Part shown: positions 12,371 to 25,600 of the stretch, piece after piece | Numbering within the stretch: position 1 is the stretch's first letter | Layout of the letters: the number at the start of each line of letters is the position of its first letter | Source of the DNA: Manduca sexta | Taxonomy: Eukaryota; Arthropoda; Insecta; Lepidoptera; Sphingidae | Length of the DNA: 64,000 nt | Direction: 5' to 3' | Assembly: GCF_014839805.1 (NCBI RefSeq) | Contig: NC_051124.1 | Location: 5,208,001-5,272,000 of the forward strand | Program-made: the position numbers and the translations under genes | The notes under the pieces: generated by a model | Database searches by the model: none | What the model saw: the letters and a program-made list of their open reading frames with translations, nothing else | What the model was told of the DNA's origin: nothing

Positions 12371-12833
12371 AAGATATTTTTATATGCTAATATCCATTTT
12401 CCAATGGTATCTACAGAGATAGTCAATAAGAGATAGAAAATAAGCAGTTATTTTCATCGTAAAACGAGTTCAAATTCGAATAACGGTTGTCATTGTATTT
12501 TTTTAATTAAAATCCTTAGGGAGTTCAAAAACACAATTCAGGTTGCCAGACCCGGAGATCGAATTCAGGATAAACTCCTGGTTTACGGCGGATATGTAGG
12601 TTCGATTAATATGGCATCTTCGGAAGAAGTATAAATGTTTTTAGCACTTTATAGTTTTTAGCGAATCTAATTCTTTAGAATAATCCATTGTTGTTGGTGT
12701 CGCTAGTCTTAATAACCCCTTATTTTATATTTAATTGTCAAAAGATAAGTGAGGTTTTTCTCCAAAGTTATAGAATGTAGATTAGGGTAAACCGAAAATA
12801 AGACTAAGTTTAGGTGCAACTATTTCAGTACCA

Positions 12834-14841
12834 ATGACTGATTCTGCAACTCGTACATCCGATGCTGAAACCGAGGCTGAAGCCAAAAAACCTATCAAAG
12901 AGATACCGGTGGTGCAAGACCAAGGTATTTTTCAACACGATACGGGCGACGTTTACGATGGATTTTTTGAGGCGAAGAAAAAGGATCGTACTGTAAAAAT
13001 GCATGGTAAATGTTCTATATTTGTCCCTTTACCTATATATCTTACGTGAGATTTGTTAATATGATTATGGATTTATTATTTACCTTTATCTATGGTTATT
13101 TATTCTACTTGGTGTAATACTATCCCGGAAAAATGTAAGTAGGTATTTGAAATATTCGCATTTTTTTCACATTTGTAACTCGTATGTCTACATCTTACTT
13201 TATAACGATGCGATAGCAACTAACCACTGGGACCGTGTAGTCACTAAAACTAATGACATATTTTACTTTAAGAAATATTTAACAATACGCAAATGATGGC
13301 GCATCGCCGATTATCCAATTATATTCTACAAGTAAATGAGGTAGAAGAAATTCTCGACTGTGAAAAATTGCACCCAAAATGTTGGGAAGGTAAAAGTTTC
13401 AAAGGCCAATCGTGTATCACGCTATCTGGCGACCTACTGCCACTTCACCATCGTGAAATGTTTAACTAGGCATTTAATAGCCGCTTAGTCTTACAATGAG
13501 TGCAACTAATGGACCATAACGCTATCTTAAAGTAATGTACTGAGGAGCGCTACGCTCTAATTGCTTGACTGTATCGTAACATGTTACTCTGACCGCCATT
13601 TATACTTGTCTTTTGTTTTACGATTGCTTTCAATAGATTGCCTTTACTGTTTTATGTGTTCCGTCCTACTGTGAAGTGTAGGATAATAACTAAACAGGAA
13701 GTTTGCAATACACAGAAATCTCTTTGTTACTTATTGACCATTACATATTATGTACGCTTTATTTAACCGACTTCATTTTATGAATTTACAATAGTAAGGT
13801 TTTTTATAATTCACAATGAGTGGGTAATTTACAATCATAGGGTGTCGGAGGAGGATGAGATTCTCCCCTCCGGTAATACCACGGTGCAGGTGAGGGCTAT
13901 AACAATGAACAAATTATTGATAGTAGGTACTTAGGTATTTACCTATTTTCGTACTACCCACATATACTTGGAAAAAAGAATTATGAAACGAAGAGGCTTC
14001 CTTTACCTTGAAGCACTAGTTTCATATCAGGCATGTCGACTTGAGATTGATTAATCAAAAATATTTTTTTGGATAAAAAATAGACTTTTGGAATTGGTTT
14101 ATAGTATTGAATCGATATTTTATTCTCGAAAGTTTTTGATTCGAGTTTATCTGATTTGGTAAGAACTATAAAATTATTTACAAATATAGGTAATGCCATT
14201 TACGAAGGCGCGCCCGATCACTTTTTGGGCACGGATGACGCGGGAATTCGCGAGATAACGGAACTGATCCATGATGATTATTATGGTGTTCTTTTTGTTT
14301 CCCATTAAAATAACTAACTTGAAATACAAATTAAATAAAATTATTTTTTGTGCAACTCTTCATTATATCATTATTAAATCTACGGCCGTAATAATAAACC
14401 GGTTATTTGATTGTGTGCATTAAATAAATTTTATTGATTTATATTTCAGGGCCTGGTGTCTACACAACAGCTGAAGGCGACAGTTACACAGGCAACTGGG
14501 ATGCCGATCGGCTGGGAGGCGGCGAAGAAGTAACTATTTCTTTTGCGGATACTTCGAAATACGAAGGCTATTTCAAAGACTGGTGTTATCATGGCCCCGG
14601 TAACTACTCCTATCCAGACGCCAGCGTTCTCCAATGTGATTTTGTTGAAAATAGCCCAACAGGCAATTTGACTTTGACTGATCCCAACGGACACACTTGG
14701 ATGGGCAGAGCCGAACAGGGCTACGGATGGGTGGAACCAGTGAATCACTTTTATGAAATGCTAGAGAAGACACGCGACTCGGGACGGATAAAGCGGCGAC
14801 ATAAAAATAAAGGAAACGCTCAAGAAACGCCTCAGTTGTAA
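12834..14841 (+). CDS. MORN-repeat protein, MORN2-like
   Basis: Two exons, 12834-13005 and 14450-14841, join in phase 1 (564 nt, 187 residues plus stop). The first 40 residues are acidic then Lys-rich and look disordered. The body has MORN-type repeats: GDVYDGFFEAK, then a repeat completed exactly across the junction (KMHG joined to PGVYTTAEGDSYTGNW), then YEGYFKDWCYHGPGNYSYPD, then a degenerate one around HTWMGRAEQGYGW. The C terminus is basic (RIKRRHKNK). Repeat number and order resemble vertebrate MORN2, linked to sperm flagella and germ cells; that role is inference. The ATG is eight bases after a TTTCAG, so a 5' UTR intron is possible. MORN repeats bind lipids or act as scaffolds in other families. 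Confidence 0.85.
13006..14449 (+). other. MORN gene intron
   Basis: AT-rich intron of 1.44 kb from a GTAAAT donor to a TATATTTCAG acceptor. It holds one coding-like segment near its 3' end (14190-14285, listed separately) and otherwise nothing recognised. Confidence 0.65.
14190..14285 (+). other. Possible skipped or alternative exon of the MORN gene
   Basis: After an AAATATAG acceptor, 96 nt (32 codons) read in the same phase as exon 1: NAIYEGAPDHFLGTDDAGIR followed by EITELIHDDYY. The block is distinctly GC-richer than its surroundings. A GTGTTC at 14286 would act as a phase-1 donor, so inclusion keeps the frame; without splicing the frame stops at 14306-14308. It interrupts a MORN repeat that is otherwise perfect across exons 1 and 2, so the main transcript probably skips it. 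Confidence 0.3.
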
Positions 14842-16680
14842 CTTGTAACGCTATAATTATACATAAATAGAAATGTGAAACTGGATGACGCTTTTATCGC
14901 TCACAGTTTTAGTACAATACCATTTTGTTCCTGTTGATTTCGAATTTCAAAGCGGATGGATATGTAAATGTAGTTTATGTGGACGTAATATTTGTTTCAA
15001 GTTTGAAGATTAAAAAGTTTTGAATGAGTTCGACAATGTGTTGTTTTATTTAGTGTCGACTTGTGAAGTGGGCATGCGTGTCGCAATCATTTGTGTAAAT
15101 GCTCGGTGGGGAGTCATGTATAGAAGGGAAATGTTCAGTTAATTGTGGAACGAGTGGCTCGATGCAGACGCTAACTATGTCTTGGTTAGTTCAAGTACAC
15201 ACTCCATGTTACACTTCGACACTTAAACCCACTTTTACGCTAAAGAGAGAAGATACAGTCGGGTTCATAATATGTTACACGGAATTGATTATAGTTGTGC
15301 ATTTTAAGGTAAACTATGTGAAAAATAAATTATTTCATATTGCGTCATTGATCTTAATAACGATTAAAATTACCTCCTTCTAAACAGGCGATTGTGCCTA
15401 CACACAGTATGTACTTTGCGACGAAGTTTTTGGATTCCTTCTTTTGGTATTATGACATTTAACGTTGTATTCAAAATTAGTATAGCCGCCTACAAACTGT
15501 TTTGTAACTTGAACAACTTTAGTACAAAGCATTAATATAAACTGTGCGATCGGTTTTGTTATTTTGACCTCGAATGTACACCCACATTCGTTAACCATTT
15601 CGAGATGATCTTTTATCGGATGTAGGTGCGTATCTTCTTTGAGCCCGTTTATCAGGGAAATAGAGAGGTGGCACAGGTCATTTTAAAATGGAGAACGGTA
15701 AATTTTTGCAAAGGCGCGGGAGCGGTCCGCTGCGTGACTTGGAGCCGTCTGTTTAGTGGAACAATGCTTAATAGCCTCGTGAAATTAGGAAGGACGTAGC
15801 TGTAAAGGGAAGGACATTTGGTTCCTATTGCGTAATATAGATTAGTTGCTCTGTTGTACTTAATATTCTACGTACTCTACATACTACGTACGCCTTTAAA
15901 AATATTCTACGTGGATTTTATTTTTTTTTAAATCTAATTTATATGTCTAAATAATCATTTAGACGTGGTTGCGCTGACTTCATGTGTCCTTAGAATATTT
16001 ACTAAGAATTATAACTTATAGATTATAGGTACATGTCTCCATATACAGATCAGGTTGTTCTTCATCATGAAGGCGAACGAACATAAATAACATATTGTGT
16101 ACCTATATATTTAGAACGATCGAATACATATGTGTCCTGGGATTAAACCCTAGACCTTTATCTCAGGGATCCATTTCCTCTAAGTTAGCATATCGATATT
16201 GGGAGGGGAAATACATACCGTTATTTAATTCAAGTATTATTTTTTATTTTAGATAAGACTTACGGAATTGAGAAAAAAAAAACATATTTATCAATTAGGC
16301 ATAGGGAAATGTATATGTGTAGGTTGTATAGCTAAGCCATTAGCATGCGATGATGTCAGTGCAGATCGCTTGTGTGTTATCGTAGTTTCCAGTGTAATTC
16401 GTTTAGTGTTAGTAGACAGACGAGCGGCTGGGCCTAAATCAGAAAGCGGGCGAGTAGCAGGCAGTAAGCACAAGAGTAAATCGTACCGTAGAGGTGTGGC
16501 AGATGTGGTGTCGGAGAGACGTCGGTCGGCGCGGGCCGGCGCGCTGCACGCCGCCGTTCCCTTATCGTTATCACCTTATCAACCCTTATCAGTTACTCAT
16601 CGCGAAACCAATCGCACAGCGCTCGATTAACGCCCGTGCGAATAAAATTACTATCCAGATGTGATTTTATAGGCACCGAT
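14842..16680. other. MORN 3' UTR, intergenic DNA and integrin leader
   Basis: AT-rich up to about 16340, with no gene seen. From about 16350 the GC content rises, with a TCAGT initiator-like motif at 16356 and a GC-rich block at 16500-16560. This is the likely promoter and 5' leader of the integrin gene. A 120-codon frame (16268-16630) crosses this block but has no recognisable protein features; I treat it as untranslated or upstream-ORF sequence. Confidence 0.5.
16562..16590 (-). promoter_or_regulatory. Four GATA-factor sites upstream of the integrin start
   Basis: TTATC (GATAA on the minus strand) occurs four times, at 16562, 16568, 16576 and 16586, so with spacings of 6, 8 and 10. The last site ends 91 bases before the integrin ATG. 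GATA factors control blood-cell and gut genes in insects, and integrin beta subunits are often made in hemocytes, so a link is plausible. If transcription starts near 16356, the sites lie in the 5' leader. Confidence 0.45.
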
Positions 16681-16681
16681 C

Positions 16682-19600
16682 ATGTACGGTCACGGTGTAT
16701 TGTGTTTGTTAGTGTTTTCAGTGTTTTCAGCGCGTGTAGCCGGTCAAGGTAAGCTGTTAGTTTTCCATATGTTGACGCTGATATAATTTTCTTTGCGATA
16801 AGATACATTGTTAGCGAGTTTTTAAAAAATATTTAGCGTTTCTTTTGATATATACCTATGAGGTCTCCACGTACTAACGAATTGTTAGTTACCTACCTAT
16901 GTTTTCATAAATTTTTAGTTCGATTTGAATGTTGTGAAAGAAATCAGAACACAAAACCGTTGTTAATTGAAGTTATTTAAAATTTCACGTGTTCATGTCA
17001 TGTCCGACTAAAGCAAATAAAAGTAATACGTTATCTTAATATGAACAAACGTAACTTCAAAAGGAGAGATTATGTTAATGCGTAAACAAAAATAGCCAAA
17101 ACAGACGCCGCACCGAACCCACCTGTTAGTAACATTAGCTTTCCGAAATAGATAATTTCTAAATAGATTTGACAGATTTATTTTTGGCGACTAATGGGAA
17201 TTTCGTTTTCATTGAATACCTTATCCGTGTCGATTGTCGTGTAACTTGGTCTTTGTTATAGTCAGTTAAAAAGCGTAATTTTTAAGTTGCTTACTATTAG
17301 GATACCTACTATCATAAGGTATATTTTAGTAAGAACATGCAGACATGAAACAATTTTAAAAATATTTTATTATGAGTTTCATTGTAAATAAGCGGTGAAG
17401 TTATATTGGATTTTTATTTTCTATAGAGTAAAATATAGAGTCTATGTTACTTGATTAATAAAATATACTATACTGATATCTTAAAATTACCGAGAATCCC
17501 AGGTCTAGTCAAATGTACCTATATCAGTTTGTTTACGTTGTGTGCAAATTCTGATAAACATGATATTACGATATTGACTCTGAATCATGTCGAATTGCCT
17601 TGAAATTATATTCTCTGTACACTATTTGATATTCTGAAGTACTATTACAATCAATTATTATATACACAGTTACTTAAAGTTCGACAGGTTTCCTAGTACC
17701 TAGTCTAATCTGCTATCATCACACCTATATTTTTATGAGAATTGTAGGTTCTTACATTCCGATAATATTTATGAAAAATGTATGAGCACTATTTTATCAT
17801 AAGAGAATCAAATGGATTTCGCGTCATTATTTTAGTTTTTTAATTAGATTGAAGTATTTAAGTGGCGATAGCCTAGTTGGGTGTGGAACGGACTGCCAAG
17901 ACAACGGACTGCCAAGACGAATGTCCGCAGGTTCACATCCCAAGGGCACACACCTCAAACTTTTCTTAAATCATGTGTGTATTATTTGTGAATTTATCCT
18001 TCGCTTTAACGGTGAAGGAAAACATCGTGAGGAAACCCACACATCTGAGAAGTTCTCTATAGGAATTTCGAAGGTGTGTGAAGTCTACCAATCCGCACTA
18101 GGCCAGCGTGGTGGACTCAGGCCTAATCCCTCTCAGTAGTAGAAGAGGCCCGTGCTCAGCAGTGGGCAAGTATATAATACAGGGCTGATATTATTATTAT
18201 TTAAAGATTTCTGTAATTGCTTGAGTTTTATTTCATAGGTACATATGATTGTAATATATTAAAAAATATGGATTATGCTTAACCTAGTAGTATTTATATT
18301 GTTATTTAGAACATAGTAAAATAAGCAATTAGGTAAGTATATAACCACAAAAATTTATTGATCTCAAAATGTCGACATTTCACGTCTCAAACCTAAAGAA
18401 AATATTGTCTCCGGCTATAACACCATTGTGCGAAGAGGTTTATTACTTAACTAATTCCGAAGATGTACTATCGGCATAGATCAATTTACTACAATGTGTT
18501 GTAACAACAAGGGGCACGCGCGATATTGTGTTGCTATACGTCCCAGATTATCTGTTAGTCTGCCCATAATCTCGTAACCGCCCACATGAATCGTGTCAAC
18601 ACGGCATTAACACGAGCTCCTATAGGAATCATTTTGTTGGTCCATTTTGGAAAACTTGAACTTTATAATCCGATGAATTTTTCAAGAGGCACCAATCAAT
18701 TGTAAAGTAATGGGTCGACTTGTTTTAAATTTATGGAATCTTAAGAGTGGTTTTTAATACTTAAAGTGGATGAATGAAACACTAAACAAAAATATCAAAT
18801 AAATACAGCCTAATTGATATATTGCTTACTGATTGCAATTAATAAAATGCTTAGTGACCGCTAAAGGGCATATTTTATTTTCAAAGTACATATATATGTT
18901 GCTAATTCTTTTGATATTATGAACTCTACATAAATCCACTATGTATATTTACAAATAAAATCATATTAATTATTATTACGTTAAGTGCTAAATTTAATTA
19001 AATTCACAATCATCATTGGAATTTAATGTCTTATCTCAATGTCATGGCGCTTAGTTTCCTTGTTATGTTCCTAGATTCTGTGACGCATGATGACAATATT
19101 ATTTCAATTGTGGAAAATATTAGAATAAATTCCTGTTTATCAATTATATTGTAGAAATCCTCAACATAAGTATTACATCCTTCTCATAAAATATATAAAA
19201 ACACGTTATGAAATGGCATACATATCGTATTTATGCCTTCAATCTTCGTAATTTTTTTTACCTGATTATAAGCGCAAACAATACTCATACAATGATGGAG
19301 ACGCCATAAGAACTTTTTAACACGTCTCATGTGAAGCTAAGGTCTGCATTGCATTGAATTACACTCGTCACTCTAAGATGTTAAGTATTTATATATAATA
19401 ATAATAATATCAGCCCTGTATTATATACTTGCCCACTGCTGACCACGGGCCTCCTCTACTACTGAGAGGGATAAGGCCTTAGTCCACCACGCTGACCTAG
19501 TGCGGATTGGTAGACTTCACACACCTTCGAAATTCCTATACTGCCCAGTAATTAGTAAAACCAGTAGAGAATGTTCCTGGTTACGCAACCAACCGCGATA

Positions 19601-22600
19601 CTCTTATCAGGTCCTTTAAATAAAAACAAAACCGCGCTTGCAGACTGTTATAAGCTGGTATGTAGTAATATTTATTATGCATTAAAATAGATGCCTACGG
19701 GCAATGACTTTTCGGGCATATCAACATAAAAAACACTGCCAAAAGGAAGTAACGAATAATCATGTATTCATTGTTAAATTAGGACAATGCCATATACGAA
19801 CAGGATGATTGTTATAATATTATGAGTATTCGATACATAAGGTATCAATACCGTTACAAGACGTGACATTTTGTACCAGACTAGAGTATTAAGTTACTAT
19901 AAAACAAATATTTAACATACATGTACTTCATCACCATCATCAGCCTACACTGCCGAATATAGGCCTGTAAATGTACTTATACCTTTCTAAACTTGGTAGA
20001 GTTTTTTTTCTAGATATATTTGTCGACAGCATTAATGGATCGATTGTGGTAATACCATCGTCTCATACAGTTAACAAGTTTTCTTTCGTTTCTGTAGTTT
20101 CGTATGGTGAGTGGAATTTCCGCAGGGCTAATACGCTGATCTCCTCAATCCCTATACCATTCCTTAAAGGTTGCCAACGCAGCCATTTTTATTCGGGAAT
20201 GTAGATGCTTTGGTAGAGACAAAGTTACTTGCTTACTTAAAGGAATACGATCAGAGTACACGGATATTGTGTGTAAATTTACTGTTAATGCAAATTTTTA
20301 TTAAACTATTTAAAGAATTTTGCTACAAGTTTACAACTTTATTGAGTATTTTAGTTACATAAAGATGGGAAAATGCAGTTAAACACAGAACAATATTTAG
20401 TTATTATTTTGAGCGGTCAACAGTATTGTACACGTAAATTTTTTAATCGTAAATCGTATACTGACACTAACTATTGAAGAAATACTAAGTAATAAGTCAT
20501 ATCATTATGCACATAAGGGTGTATATAATATATTGTCTTAGTTGTGAAAAAAACAACAATAATGCATTAAAACTCACAGATGTATAGGTTATTGAACTCA
20601 TGATTTTTCATTTTAAAGTCAGTTACGCATCCACGAAAGTTGTTAAATTTAAACTGTGATCTCACTGTTCAATGCATCCGTGATTGGCAAGAAGCGAAGC
20701 GAATTTATTGAATAGCCTATATGGTATAAAGACAGTAATTAAAAAGGGTCTGAAAGAATTAAATGTGTATTTATTAACCACCATTGATTATTATATTTAA
20801 AACATGCTTGTTGATATGCTAATGAGAATTTTTGCTATTTTATGTCTGCAGTTCAACAACAACTACTAAACAAGTTGGTATGCATCGAGCATGAAGAATG
20901 CGGCTCCTGCCTTTCTGCTGCCTCCCATTGCCGATGGTGTGCGGACCCGTACTACAGTTCGGCTGCTCCGCGGTGCAACGATGATGAAACGTGAGTGATA
21001 TTCGAACTGCGACCTTATAGTCAGCGTCACAAAGACGGATTCCCTGGCTACGATTCTGGATAATTCGTTCATTATAAACGGATCTTTCAAAATTCTCATT
21101 ATTATCTGTTACGATTTAAATGAAATTATTGAAACTTTTAGAAGCGACCAGCAATATTATTTTCAATGGGGCGTAGCTATGATAAATGATTCATTCTATA
21201 ATTATAATGTTAACAATATGTAGGATATTGTAGCTATTGTATTTGCCTATTACTTAAAAACGAGAATAACTAATGTGACATGTGCCGCACAATGCCATTC
21301 CACACTTAGTTTCAAGGTGGATTGGGTTTCAACTGCGTATAAGCAGGGTGTGGTGGTTATTAGTGCCCTTTCTCGCCATGTCATTCGTTCATATAAAAAA
21401 CAACGCCCTGCAGAACAATTGACTGTCGTCGAAATTACAATCAATAGATTTTCTGAAGTGTCACGTGAGTTATCACAACCTGACATTACCAGAAAGATAT
21501 ATTACTTTAATGATAGCAATCGGTAATAGTTAAGGCAATTCTTTTATTCCTACGAAAGTAACAATCATGAGTGGTGCGCATTCTTCTGTGCGTTCCCACG
21601 TCGGCTGACCGACATTTTGTACCGATGTGCCTCACTAATCAAGAGATCGTCGTTTGATTGATTATTGATTGTGCTTACGCCGTGCCCGGATGAATGCTTT
21701 TCAATGGGCGTACTTCGGCTGAGACGTGCCGTGTCGTAACATTCACTTTGGAATAAGACTCTACATGTGATTAGTACCTATAGTAGTAAAAGATTATTTT
21801 GTCATAAAAACGATCAAAATTTTAAATCTAGATTACTTTTAGTACCTCGTGCAATAATTATTCCTTTGTCACCAGTCTCGTGTTGGTTGCTCCTCCATTG
21901 AATAATTTGTTATACAGTTTAGTTACAACTGGGTGCAGCCAAGCGATGATTCAGCGGCCAGAGAAGCCTGTTTGGGTGGTGGCAGAGAATAATTCCCTTC
22001 AGGACATGCAGTTGGGAAGCCAGGAGTCTGTAGTTCAGATTCAACCGCAGCGGATCAAATTGTCGCTAAAGCCGCGTAAGCAAAATATCTCGATTTAATT
22101 CACGTGTTCATATTATTGACTCATAAGATAAAAAAAAATGGTTTCATTTGTGAATATAATAGTAGCAGAGAGGATAACGTACCTAATTACATACATAGAA
22201 GCATCATTTTATGAAAGAAATGAATTTATAATGATTATAATTTGTAGGCGAAACGAAGAAAATTAAGTTTTCATACAGGCCAGCCAAAAACTACCCTTTA
22301 GATTTATATTATTTGATGGATCTTACTTGGTCTATGAAGGACGACAAGGAAACATTGGTTTCATTGCGCGACGACTTGCCTACTTTGCTCAAAAACTTGA
22401 CCGATAATTTCAGGTGCGTACATAATTCATATTCTATACGTGCATAACAGTTATATTTTTGTTTTTTAATTTTTTATTTTCCTGCATTAGAAGTTTTTCT
22501 TTATGCGGTCTCAAGAAAGTAATTGCTTTGGTAAATTCAATATAACTCTGTATGACCACCCGCGACCATGACAAAAAGGTGACAGACCATCATTGGTTGC

Positions 22601-25600
22601 AATACTGCATACACTTGATATAACTTTTTACATAAGTATTTTAGACCTAATATCTGGCTTAGGAAATGTCAAAGGGCTACAAATTTGCATTGGCCGATTT
22701 TTGATGTAAAAGGCAGGCCAATTTGAAGATATACATTTTGATTTCGATTTAGTTTAAACGACGCAGAAGTATCTGAGTACCGACACTCACTTTCTTCGTT
22801 TGACCCAATATCTTACTTGTAAAGATCGCCATTGATTCTGTCTGTACGCAATTCAATTGTGATTGAGGTGGGAGATTATTCATGTCAGGTGTGTAAAGTT
22901 TAATTGAATCATTTTAGATTTCTGCTGGAGATTTTTATTTTTGTACTTGTCTTGCTTGCTGTTTTCCTTGATTGAATTTTGTATAAATAAAACATATTTT
23001 TTTTATTTAGAATAGACGCTCTATTGAATTTTACAGTTCGTTTACATTGGAAAAGTACGATATTGAACTTCCTTTATTACAGGTTGGGATTCGGGAGTTT
23101 TGCGGAAAAACCGATAATGCCATTCATAAGCGTGGATGAGAGACGACGGGCGAATCCGTGCAGTGTCGAAGAAGAGGCATGTGAAGCAACCTATAGCTTT
23201 AAACATCATTTATCACTTACCAATCAGGTATGTGATATTAAATCTAACAATTGTTATAATTAAAGATTAAAGGTTAATTATGAACTTATACAAGAACGTG
23301 CAACACAGAGATGATAATTATAGATAAAATCGTTGAATGAAATGAAGACTGACAAACTATATTTAGACGGAATTTAATTTTGGAATTAACTATACTTAAC
23401 AAAATAAAAATAATTCAAATAAACGCGTATATTGTTATTGATTTGTGTTTTTTTTTAAGGTTAACGAGTTTATTAATGAAGTGAATACCAGTTCAGTGAC
23501 TGCGAACTTGGACAATGCAGAGGCGCAATTAGACGCACTGATGCAGGTATTGACATGTGGCGACAGAATCGGATGGTCGCCACGCAGCCGTAAAATTGTA
23601 ATTCTATCCTCTGACGGATTGCTTCACACCGCCGGGGACGGAAGACTTGGTAACTGAAATGTTCATTTCTGCTCCGATGACTTTTTGTTCTTATAAAAGC
23701 TTGAATAATTGATTAACAATTTCTTCACAGGTGGCGCAACAAGAAAGAACGACGAGAAATGCCATTTAGATGAAAAAGGTTATTATAACGAAGCCGCGAC
23801 TTACGACTATCCATCCATAGCGCAAATATATAGACTGTTAGATGAGTACAAGGTAAATGAAACCTTTCTTTACATCTGGATTATCACATGTTACGTAATG
23901 TATATCTGTTTCCGCGTCTGCCGTAAACCATCACTGTGTTTACTCGAGCTTAACCCGTAACCTCATGTTGTGGTTTATTTTTAGGTGAATGTTATATTCG
24001 CGGTGACTGAAAGTGTAAAGGAGCATTACGATAGCTTACATCAATTGCTTGAAGATTTTACCTACGTGGCTAAGCTGGAGAGCGACAGTTCAAATATTTT
24101 GAAACTCGTGAAGACTGGTTACGAAGACATTGTTAGTGTTGTTGATTTCGAAGATGATTCCAGTTCAGGGCCGGTGAAGGTTAGATACTTCACGGACTGC
24201 GGAGTAAAAGGTGGCCAGATGATCGAAGCCACCCGATGCACGGGCGTTGGTTATGGCATGACTCTTAATTACGAAGCACACGTTGCTCTCGACGCGTGCC
24301 GGGAATTTGTAAGGGTAAGGCCAATTACAATAAGAAAGTGATGCATCCAAATCTGGACACTGGCGGTAATTCCAAACTTTTTGCTTGCAGTCCAGTCAAA
24401 CCATACGCATTTCTGAAAGTCAACTGGGTCAAGATTCACTGACCCTGGAAGTGGACATTCAATGCGGATGTAAATGTGAAGGTGATTTGCAGAAAGACAT
24501 GTCAATGACGTGTCCAGCAAATTCGCACCTCGTGTGTGGTGTTTGTCAGTGCAATAAAGGCTGGTGAGTTTAACGACGGCATCGGTACTAGAATATTATA
24601 CGTATTATGACGCCTTTGTTTAACTACGTGTCTAGTGTATTACCATCTTTTATTAAAATATTTCTATATCTTCTTATGACATGTGGCTCACTTTTATTTA
24701 TTTATTTATTGCACTTAATATACAAATGTATACAGGCGAACTTAATGCCGTAGGCGTTTAGCCGTATTTTGTTGGTTCCCTATAAAATCAATTTAGCTTC
24801 TTTTAATCATGTCAGCCATGTTCTGTTCATAATCCGCTCTCACGTTGTAAAATGCAATGGAATGAGTTTTATCTATTTCATCGCGACCTAATTGTATTTG
24901 ACTTGCTGCGTGGAGCTAACGCCTTACGGTCAAAGCAACGGAGCGTAACTGCGTGATAATATATATAATTTGGGTTGTGTTATAAATACTTAATAAAGCG
25001 ATTTGAATAATTTTTTGAAAAGACAATAACTCTGGGATATTTTGATAAAAAGGATGACATGATAAAGTCTAATAGAAATAAGAGATGAATATAATGTCAC
25101 CGTAATGTGTAGCGTAACTAATAATTTAATATTCTCAATTCCCAGGTCGGGCCCATCGTGTGATTGCTCCATTGAGGACGAGAATGCTTCAACTGAGCTG
25201 ATGGCGCAATGCCGGGAGCCCAACACCACCCGGGCAATCGCTTGCTCCGGCGTGGGCGACTGTTTGTGCGGCAAATGCGACTGCGACCGAGGGTACAGCG
25301 GACGCTACTGTCAGTGCAAGACTTGCGAGATTAGTCTGTAAGACATATTTATTTTTTATGAGTAGATTGATATTAACCACCGCCCAGTCCTCTGGAAGGC
25401 TAGATGGTAATTTTAGACTGATGAATATTATGAATCAATATTGAAGCTACGGTTCCTATGATATGCATTTATATAATGCATATTTTGCAGCGGCATATAA
25501 ATAGTTTTAGTCATAGCTTCTTCTCCGCAATTAATGTTCTTAAGTGATCAGTTTTAGTCTCTCAGTGTAGTTAACTTTAGATTACCCTGAATACATAAAC

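Larger units (their letters stand above)
8632..12833. other. DLAT 3' UTR and intergenic DNA
   Basis: The DLAT 3' UTR begins at 8632 with a short CA-rich run. A canonical AATAAA at 9671-9676 is a candidate poly(A) signal; where transcripts really end is unknown. The rest is AT-rich with two repeat copies (listed separately) and no convincing open frame. A 16-bp perfect palindrome lies at 10314-10329 (CCATGACATGTCATGG). Confidence 0.55.
16749..20851 (+). other. Integrin intron 1
   Basis: A 4.1-kb intron separates the signal-peptide exon from the PSI exon. It contains two SINE copies in opposite orientation and a short dispersed-repeat piece (listed separately). Frames at 19971-20362 look like chance. 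Nothing else is recognised. Confidence 0.7.

Noticed and set aside
16268..16630. 120-codon plus-strand frame upstream of the integrin
   Set aside because: No conserved features; it overlaps the probable promoter and leader, and composition changes sharply along it. Treated as noncoding, though an upstream ORF is possible.
17862..17945. A functional tRNA gene
   Set aside because: Box A and box B are present but the cloverleaf is not, and the unit is followed by a SINE body.
17849..18139. 96-codon plus-strand frame
   Set aside because: It is entirely SINE sequence, not a gene.
21939..22075. Alternative start of integrin exon 3 after TGCAG at 21938
   Set aside because: It is in frame, but would remove seven residues including a cysteine that aligns with the conserved PSI-hybrid Cys; the 21918 start is better.
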